64,000 nt of DNA. Origin: Pseudomonas caspiana. GTDB taxonomy: Bacteria; Pseudomonadota; Gammaproteobacteria; Pseudomonadales; Pseudomonadaceae. The stretch covers positions 109,083 through 173,082 of the forward strand of contig NZ_LOHF01000012.1 of assembly GCF_002158995.1 (NCBI RefSeq). Reading direction: 5' to 3'. A program made the position numbers and the translations under genes. Under the pieces are notes generated by a model. The model did not search any database, had not been told where the DNA came from, and saw nothing but the letters and a program-made list of their open reading frames with translations. This document shows positions 58,422 through 64,000 of the stretch, in pieces; position 1 is the stretch's first letter, and every line of letters starts with the position of its first letter.

Positions 58422-58919
58422 TTACCACCAGTATTTGCCGAAATTTTCCGGGTTGGCCCAGAACCTCGCGTTGAGCCAGTCGGGTACTTGTTTGTATTCG
58501 CGTAGATCATAGGTGTAGAGGGTCAGCACCTGTTCATCGCGGGTAAAGCGTTCGCTGGCCTGTAGCGCCAGTGAGTAGAAGTCAGTGTCTTTCCAGCCGC
58601 AGGCTTGCAGGTCAGCCAGTACCGCGATGCGGCTGGCGTTGAGGTTACGGATGCCGCCGAGCAGCTCCAGACCTTCACGCTTGTTGATGTGCTCGAGGCA
58701 ATCGACGACCAGCGCCAGGTCAAAGCGTTGCGCGGCCAGTTCCGCTGATAGCACGCCGGGCTTGGCGTGAGCTATTCGGGTGTCTGGATGGGCTTCCTGA
58801 AATGCCTGTAACGCAGGAAATGCCTCGGCCCCGATCAACAGCAGGCTTTTAGGCGCTTGCAGGTCGAGCAGGGCAGCCAGAGCCTGTTGTGGCGTGCGAG
58901 TGGAAAAACCTTCGCTCAT
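58422..58919 (-). CDS. DUF6231-like hypothetical protein
   Basis: The 165-residue protein has a Rossmann-like pattern (SLLLIGAEAFPALQAF, FDLALVVDCLEHINKREGLELLGGIRNL) as in methyltransferase folds, but no clear SAM-binding glycine motif. The C-terminus ends in ARFWANPENFGKYWW. I think it belongs to the family labelled DUF6231. The ATG at 58919 has GAGG 7 bases upstream; the adjacent TTG was rejected. Confidence 0.75.
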   Translation of the reverse strand: MSEGFSTRTPQQALAALLDLQAPKSLLLIGAEAFPALQAFQEAHPDTRIAHAKPGVLSAELAAQRFDLALVVDCLEHINKREGLELLGGIRNLNASRIAVLADLQACGWKDTDFYSLALQASERFTRDEQVLTLYTYDLREYKQVPDWLNARFWANPENFGKYWW

Positions 58920-59114
58920 CAAAAATCCTCTTTATGGCCTGCAAGACTAGCGTGTGGTGCCGCCCAGACCAAGCACCGCTCCCACATAAGTCCGCATTAT
59001 CTAAGTTACAAAATCGGAGAACCCCAATAAAACAAGGCTAAAAGTGGCGGGCTGGCACTTTGCTGTCTTTACTCCATGAGCGGCGGATTGGGCCGAACCT
59101 TGGGAGAAAAACTA

Positions 59115-59816
59115 ATGAGAATAATCCGGACAGCATTACCTCTTGTTTTGGTCACCAGCGTTTTAACCGGTTGTGCGGGCCTGCAGAAGACTGACTGGCC
59201 ACTCTGTGCATTGGGCGGCGGTGTCGCGGGCGCGGCGGCGGGTGCATTCCAGAGCGCAGCCGTATCCGCGGGGCTGGGGGGCGCGGTTGGTATTATGGCA
59301 GGCGCGTATTGCTGGGTTCATGGGGATGGCGACGATGACGGCGATGGCGTGAAAAACAGCGTCGACAAATGCCCGGACACACCAAAAGGTACCGCCGTTG
59401 ACGCGACCGGTTGCCCGCTGGTTCCGCCAGCGCCGCCCGTAGTGGTTGAAGAGGTGGTGGTCGTCAAGGAGGAGGTCATCGTCATCAATGACGTGCTGTT
59501 CGAATTCGACTCTGCGCGTCTGACAGCCGCCGACAAATCGAAACTTGATCTCATCTCTACCCGTCTGAAACGCGAAGCACCCAGCGCACAACTACGCGTC
59601 AGCGGGCATACCGACAGTGTAGGCAGCGATACTTACAACCAGAAACTCTCCCAGAAACGTGCCGTTTCGGTAACGGACTACCTGGTCAGCACCGGGATTC
59701 CACGCAGTGCATTTGTTTCTGTCGAGGGTGACGGTGAAGCGCGTCCGGTTGCCGATAACTCGACCGCCAGCGGCCGCTCCCTTAACCGTCGAGTGGAGAT
59801 CCAGATCAATCGCTAA
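59115..59816 (+). CDS. OmpA-family lipoprotein
   Basis: The 233-residue protein begins with lipoprotein signal MRIIRTALPLVLVTSVLTGC. A Gly/Ala-rich segment (GGGVAGAAAGAFQSAAVSAG) is followed by a thrombospondin type 3-like Asp-rich calcium motif (DGDDDGDGVKNSVDKCPDTP) and a C-terminal OmpA peptidoglycan-binding domain (VLFEFDSARLTAADKSKL, LRVSGHTDSVGSD). It probably tethers the outer membrane to the wall. The ATG at 59115 is supported by the signal and GGGAGAAAAACTA. Confidence 0.9.
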   Translation: MRIIRTALPLVLVTSVLTGCAGLQKTDWPLCALGGGVAGAAAGAFQSAAVSAGLGGAVGIMAGAYCWVHGDGDDDGDGVKNSVDKCPDTPKGTAVDATGCPLVPPAPPVVVEEVVVVKEEVIVINDVLFEFDSARLTAADKSKLDLISTRLKREAPSAQLRVSGHTDSVGSDTYNQKLSQKRAVSVTDYLVSTGIPRSAFVSVEGDGEARPVADNSTASGRSLNRRVEIQINR

Positions 59817-59833
59817 CGCTTTACCTCCAACCG

Positions 59834-59859
59834 TTGGCCCGGCATGCGTGCCGGGCCAA
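59834..59859 (+). terminator. Hairpin behind the OmpA-family gene
   Basis: A perfect 11-base stem (TTGGCCCGGCA / TGCCGGGCCAA) has loop TGCG. Only TTCCGATTT follows, so the U-run is weak; it lies 17 bases after the stop codon. Confidence 0.7.
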
Positions 59860-60014
59860 TTCCGATTTCAGCCGTTCGGCGGTTGTTCCTCGCATCAGAT
59901 TAATTTTCAGCTGTGCGCTGGCATATTTCACCTCGCAGGCGTTTACTGTGCGCGCAGAATTTTCTCGCAACGATAAGCGTTTGCAGACATAACAATTATG
60001 GACAGGCTCTGGCA

Positions 60015-60290
60015 ATGAAGGTGTTTTGGGGATTGGGAAAACTGTTGACCGCAGCGTTCTGGCTGGTGGTGTTATTCAATCTGATGGTTGTGCTGCCGAC
60101 TCCGTTTGCTCTTCTGATCAAACTTGCGGGCGGCCTGCTGGCGCTGATTCACATCGCTGAGCTTTTGCTCTTCAACGGCAGCTTGCGCGGGCGTCCACGT
60201 CCATGGCGCGACCGGCTGCGTATTCTTCTGTTTGGCATCTTCCACGTTCTGTCTCTCCCGAAAAAAGCCCAGGAGGCCGCTCATGCGTAA
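60015..60290 (+). CDS. DUF1145-like small membrane protein
   Basis: The 91-residue protein has two or three hydrophobic helices (LLTAAFWLVVLFNLMVVLP, FALLIKLAGGLLALIHIAELLLF) and a basic C-terminus RPRPWRDRLRILLFGIFHV. This is the DUF1145 pattern. It overlaps the following collagen-like gene by 8 bases, so the two are co-translated. Function is unknown. Confidence 0.82.
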   Translation: MKVFWGLGKLLTAAFWLVVLFNLMVVLPTPFALLIKLAGGLLALIHIAELLLFNGSLRGRPRPWRDRLRILLFGIFHVLSLPKKAQEAAHA

Positions 60291-61041
60291 GCTTTGTCTG
60301 CTGGCTGCCTTTTGCAGCCCTTTGGCCATGGCCCAGACCATCAATGTCGAATCGCACTCACTGATGCGTCTGCCGAGCCAGACCAGTGTCCTGCAACTCG
60401 AGCGCCTGGAAGTCGCGGATTACGGCACTTTACTGATTCCGTCCGGGCTGACTGAAGTTAAAGTCGATCATCTGGTGCTGGGCCACGAAGCGCGCATCGC
60501 CATCGTTCCCAGCAGTCAGGCGCTCAATCTGGTTGTTCGCCATGGGCAGCTTGGCACGGGCAGCCAGATCACCGCTCGCGGTGCGCCGGGTACGTACGAA
60601 AAGCCGCCATTGCCGGGTCGTAATCTGACCTTGCGTGTTGAGCAGTTGCAAGGTGAAGAACTGTTCGTCGACGCTCGGGGCGGTGCCGGTTCGCCGGGTT
60701 ATGTCGGCCTGGATGGCGCAAACGGTAAGGCGCCGGGTTGCACCTGGGGCAGCGCCGGACGCGGTCACAACGGTGATAACGGCGGTAATGGTCACGATGG
60801 CGCCGCCGGTGCGCAGGTGCGCCTTGAGCTGCCACAGGATTTCCCCGTGGAGCGCATCAAGGTTGATGTTCAGGGCGGTGCCGGAGGTTTGGCCGGTGCG
60901 GGAGGAAAGCCGGGTAAAGGCGGCGCATCCAAGGGTTGCTTCGTGTATCGGGCTGATGGCGGCAAGGCTGGACGTGCGGGTGAAGCGGGGCAGCCAGGAG
61001 CCGCCGGACCTGCCGGGGCATTGACGTTGCAGCGGTTGTAA
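60283..61041 (+). CDS. Exported collagen-like Gly-rich protein
   Basis: The 252-residue protein has the signal peptide MRKLCLLAAFCSPLAMA, cut before QTINVES. A beta-rich N-terminal part (LQLERLEVADYGTLLIPSGL) is followed by Gly-rich stretches (GGAGSPGYVGLDGANG, GRGHNGDNGGNGHDG, GGAGGLAGAGGKPGKGG, AGRAGEAGQPGAAGPAG), irregular rather than strict Gly-X-Y. Two cysteines (GCTW and GCF) could form a disulfide. It is likely periplasmic or surface-exposed. GGAGG lies upstream of the ATG at 60283. Confidence 0.85.
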   Translation: MRKLCLLAAFCSPLAMAQTINVESHSLMRLPSQTSVLQLERLEVADYGTLLIPSGLTEVKVDHLVLGHEARIAIVPSSQALNLVVRHGQLGTGSQITARGAPGTYEKPPLPGRNLTLRVEQLQGEELFVDARGGAGSPGYVGLDGANGKAPGCTWGSAGRGHNGDNGGNGHDGAAGAQVRLELPQDFPVERIKVDVQGGAGGLAGAGGKPGKGGASKGCFVYRADGGKAGRAGEAGQPGAAGPAGALTLQRL

Positions 61042-61113
61042 CGTCCCGCCCGACAACCGTTAGACCTTGTAGGAGCCAACTACAACTATCTGATTGGGAA
61101 TGTTTCATTACCC

Positions 61114-61200
61114 GTAGGAGCGCGCTTGCCCGCGATCGCGTCAGCACAGGCGATATATCCACCGACTGACAGACCGAATCGCGGGCAAGCGCGCTCCGAC
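61114..61200. repeat. REP doublet, GCGCGCTTGCCCGCGAT class
   Basis: Inverted arms GTAGGAGCGCGCTTGCCCGC and GCGGGCAAGCGCGCTCCGAC lie about 45 bases apart. It sits between the convergent collagen-like and CopD-like genes. Confidence 0.87.
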
Positions 61201-61217
61201 AGGTCCCGGAGTTTTAT

Positions 61218-61682
61218 TCAGAAGCCAGGTCGGGCCGCAGCAATCGCAACCACCGTCAGGCCGACCATCAGGTTGATCCCCACCAATCGGCGAATCCGGC
61301 CCAGTGCCGCTGCACCTTCAGCCCATTGTTCGGCTTCAACTGCACGACGCAGCTCAGGCAGTTGCAGTGACTGGATGCGGATGAACAGCGCCGTCATTAC
61401 CACGTACAACCCCATCATTACCTGCACGTAGCGCGGCGCGGTCTCGAAGCTGACGAACTGCAGATTGATCATGCCGACCCCGGTAATCGGCAAGACCACG
61501 ACCACTGCCCACACCCAGGCAAAAAATCGCGGGAACACTTCCAGCCACAATTTCAGGCGGGCAGGCCCCTGTAATGCGCTGACGACCGCCGGTCGCAGGA
61601 CCATCCAGGCGAAAAACATGCCGCCAACCCAGACCAGTGCGGCTAAAACATGCAGGGTGTAGACGATGGAAAAGGGTGTCAT
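61218..61682 (-). CDS. CopD-family membrane protein
   Basis: The 154-residue protein has four hydrophobic helices (VYTLHVLAALVWVGGMFFAWMVL, FFAWVWAVVVVLPITGVGMI, YVQVMMGLYVVMTALFI, LVGINLMVGLTVVAIAAA). The YTLHVLAALVWVGGMFF opening is typical of CopD-like proteins, with a His that could bind copper or haem. It may take part in copper handling, but no other cop genes are nearby. It is divergent from dinG. Confidence 0.86.
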   Translation of the reverse strand: MTPFSIVYTLHVLAALVWVGGMFFAWMVLRPAVVSALQGPARLKLWLEVFPRFFAWVWAVVVVLPITGVGMINLQFVSFETAPRYVQVMMGLYVVMTALFIRIQSLQLPELRRAVEAEQWAEGAAALGRIRRLVGINLMVGLTVVAIAAARPGF

Positions 61683-61812
61683 CAGGTACTCCGTTCTGCG
61701 CGGATGGAATTTGCGGGGTATGATAGCCGCCTGCTGGAACTACTGAAGATATATCCAGCGTTTTGCGCTTTAATTTTTACCGATGCCTGTAGCGCCCGAG
61801 CCAACAAAACCC

Positions 61813-63957
61813 ATGATCAGCAACGAACTCAAATCCCAGATTCAGGGCGCCTACTCGCGTTTCCTCGAAGCCAAGAGCCTCAAGCCGCGCTATGGCCAGC
61901 GTTTGATGATCGCCGAGGTCGCCAAAGTACTGGGCGATATCGATACCGATGAAGAAGGCCGACGCACCAGTGACCCCGCCGTAGTGGCGGTGGAAGCGGG
62001 CACCGGTACCGGCAAGACTGTGGCTTACGCGATTGCCGCGATCCCTACTGCCAAGTTGGCAGGCAAACGTCTGGTGATCGCCACTGCGACCGTTGCCTTG
62101 CAAGAGCAGATCGTCCACAAAGACCTTCCCGACCTGATGCGCAACAGTGGCCTGAACTTCACGTTCTCCCTGGCCAAGGGGCGTGGCCGCTACATGTGCC
62201 TGTCCAAGCTCGACATGCTGCTGCAGGAAGGTGATGCAACCAACGCCACCGCACAGCTTTTCGAAGAAGAAGGCTTCAAGATCGAAGTTGATGAAGCCAG
62301 CCAGAAGCTATTTACCAGCATGATTGAGAAGCTCGCCGGCAATAAGTGGGACGGTGACCGGGACAGCTGGCCCCAGGCGCTGGAAGATCAGGACTGGGCA
62401 CGGCTGACCACCGATCATAGCCAGTGCACAAACCGCCATTGTCCGAACTTTCAACAATGCGCCTTCTATAAAGCTCGCGAAGGCATGGGAAAAGTCGACG
62501 TGATCGTGACGAACCACGACATGGTGCTGGCGGATCTTGCCTTGGGAGGCGGTGCGGTATTGCCCGATCCACGTGACACTTTGTACGTGTTCGACGAAGG
62601 ACATCATCTTCCTGACAAAGCGATTGGCCATTTCGCACATTACACGCGGCTTCGTTCTACAGCGGACTGGCTGGAACAGACTGCCAAGAACCTCGCCAAG
62701 CTGCTGGCGCAACATCCGCTGCCGGGCGACCTGGGCAAGTTAATCGAACAAGTGCCGGAGCTGGCCCGCGAGATCAAGGCGCAGCAGCAGTTCATGTTCA
62801 GTGCCTGCGAGCAATTGGCCGACTTCCGGGCGGGTGAGGATATGCAAGGGCGCGAGCGCCCGCGTCATCGTTTCATCGGTGGCGTGGTGCCGGAACACAT
62901 TCGCGAAATGGGCATCGAGTTGAAGAAAGGCTTTGCCCGCCTTGATGATTTGTTCACCCGTCTGGCGGACCTGCTCAAGGAAGGCATGGATGGCGAAGTG
63001 AATATCGGCATCGCCAGCCATCAGGCCGAAGAATGGTATCCGCTATTTGGCAGCCTGCTGGCTCGTGCCCATGGCAACTGGGAATTGTGGACCGCCTTTA
63101 CCGCTGAAGACCCGGAGGACAGCCCGCCCATGGCGCGTTGGCTGACCCTGGCCGACAGCGGTGCGCTGTTCGATATCGAAGTGAACGCCAGCCCGATCCT
63201 CGCGGCGGAAATGCTCCGTCGTAACTTGTGGAATGTGGCTTACGGGGCGCTGGTGACTTCCGCGACGTTGACCGCCCTGGGCAAGTTCGACCGCTTCCGC
63301 ATGCGTGCCGGTCTGCCCAAAGTCGCTGTGACGGCGGTCGTGCCCAGTCCTTTCCATCACGCCGACGCAGGCGTGTTGCGTGTGCCGGACCTCAAGGCTG
63401 ACCCGCGTGATTCTGTGGCGCATACCGCCGCGATCATCCGCGAGTTGCCGGGGCTGGTGGAAGGTTCTCGCGGCACATTGGTGCTGTTCTCATCGCGCAA
63501 ACAGATGCAGGACGTTTTCGACGGGCTGGAGCGGGACTGGCGCAAGCAGGTGTTCATTCAAGGCAACCTGTCCAAGCAGGAAACGCTGAACAAGCACAAA
63601 GCCCGGGTCGATGGCGGCGATTCCAGCGTGCTGTTCGGGCTGGCCAGCTTTGCTGAGGGTGTCGACTTGCCTGGCGCGTATTGCGAGCACGTGGTGATTG
63701 CCAAGATTCCTTTTGCCGTACCGGACGATCCTGTCGAGGCGGCTCTGGCCGAGTGGATCGAGGCGAGGGGTGGCAATCCGTTCATGGAAATCGCCGTGCC
63801 GGATGCTTCGCTGCGGCTGGTGCAGGCTTGCGGTCGTTTGCTGCGTACCGAGGAAGATCGCGGAACCATCACCCTGCTGGATCGGCGAGTGGTAACGCAG
63901 CGTTACGGCAAGGCGATCCTGAATGCACTGCCTCCTTTCAGGCGCGAGATATCCTGA
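61813..63957 (+). CDS. dinG: ATP-dependent DNA helicase DinG
   Basis: The 714-residue XPD-like 5'-3' helicase unwinds D-loops, R-loops and other repair intermediates. It has Walker A AGTGTGKTVAYA, the DEGHH box VFDEGHHLPDKA and late motifs including VQACGRLLRTEEDRG. Cysteines around CTNRHCPNFQQC plus the earlier one in RYMCLSKL fit the [4Fe-4S] cluster. I chose ATG 61813 (MISNELKSQIQGAY), which gives the length of other Pseudomonas DinG proteins; an in-frame ATG at 61783 would add 10 residues. Neither has a strong ribosome binding site. Confidence 0.93.
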   Translation: MISNELKSQIQGAYSRFLEAKSLKPRYGQRLMIAEVAKVLGDIDTDEEGRRTSDPAVVAVEAGTGTGKTVAYAIAAIPTAKLAGKRLVIATATVALQEQIVHKDLPDLMRNSGLNFTFSLAKGRGRYMCLSKLDMLLQEGDATNATAQLFEEEGFKIEVDEASQKLFTSMIEKLAGNKWDGDRDSWPQALEDQDWARLTTDHSQCTNRHCPNFQQCAFYKAREGMGKVDVIVTNHDMVLADLALGGGAVLPDPRDTLYVFDEGHHLPDKAIGHFAHYTRLRSTADWLEQTAKNLAKLLAQHPLPGDLGKLIEQVPELAREIKAQQQFMFSACEQLADFRAGEDMQGRERPRHRFIGGVVPEHIREMGIELKKGFARLDDLFTRLADLLKEGMDGEVNIGIASHQAEEWYPLFGSLLARAHGNWELWTAFTAEDPEDSPPMARWLTLADSGALFDIEVNASPILAAEMLRRNLWNVAYGALVTSATLTALGKFDRFRMRAGLPKVAVTAVVPSPFHHADAGVLRVPDLKADPRDSVAHTAAIIRELPGLVEGSRGTLVLFSSRKQMQDVFDGLERDWRKQVFIQGNLSKQETLNKHKARVDGGDSSVLFGLASFAEGVDLPGAYCEHVVIAKIPFAVPDDPVEAALAEWIEARGGNPFMEIAVPDASLRLVQACGRLLRTEEDRGTITLLDRRVVTQRYGKAILNALPPFRREIS

Positions 63958-64000
63958 CCTGCTCAGTCAGAACTTAATCTTTCAGGTTGAACTTCATCCT

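Overview
The window is chromosomal DNA from a Pseudomonas of the fluorescens/putida/syringae type. The gene order argF, molybdopterin oxidoreductase, grxD, bfr, bfd, rnt, pyrC, motY, argG matches the one I know from Pseudomonas. The metR/metE, glpFKRD, aauRS-aatJQMP and nth/rsxB/metG/apbC/dcd blocks also fit, and many intergenic gaps hold Pseudomonas-type REP doublets. No rRNA or tRNA gene, CRISPR array, prophage or insertion sequence was recognised. Family and gene names come from memory of these families, not from a search. || Layout. 0-6.2 kb: the 5' end of gcvH with a sigma-54 promoter and candidate GcsR sites, then divergent metR/metE, a secreted hydrolase, a FrnE-like oxidoreductase and glpM. 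6.3-13.3 kb: acidic amino acid uptake (aauR, aauS, aatP, aatM, aatQ, aatJ), with a near-consensus sigma-54 promoter and two candidate AauR sites before aatJ. 13.3-18.6 kb: glycerol catabolism (glpD, glpR, glpK, glpF) with GlpR-like operators and Hfq/Crc-type CA motifs. 18.7-31.4 kb: ybaK, a phzF-like gene, an orphan ABC ATPase overlapping argF, a molybdoenzyme, iron storage and release (bfr, bfd), rnt-pyrC, motY behind a sigma-28-like promoter, and argG. 31.4-34.2 kb: an AT-rich, gene-poor accessory stretch with a small membrane protein and a helix-turn-helix protein, ending at an orphan LuxR-type response regulator. 34.9-42 kb: nth, an unusual solitary rsxB, metG, apbC, a cold-shock gene, dcd and a proline-rich small gene. 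42.2-52.8 kb: the ligase-associated DNA repair cluster (pdeM, Lhr-type helicase, ATP-dependent ligase, metallo-beta-lactamase exonuclease), split in two by an aotJQMOP-like basic amino acid transporter operon. 53-64 kb: a QuiP-like acylase, a GST, two SEC-C proteins, a LEA-type lipoprotein, an OmpA-type lipoprotein, a collagen-like exported protein, a CopD-like protein and dinG. || Main points of interest: (1) the transporter operon inside the repair cluster, bounded by REP elements and lacking argR; (2) an RsxB without membrane anchor or Rnf partners, carrying a duplicated helical tail like that of RsxC and translationally overlapping nth; (3) complete sigma-54 control regions for gcvH and aatJ; (4) the sigma-28-like promoter of motY; (5) a stem-loop directly behind both ABC binding-protein genes; (6) the unexplained AT-rich stretch at 31.4-34.2 kb. 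No clearly undescribed multi-gene system was found; the repair/transport arrangement and the solitary RsxB are the closest candidates.
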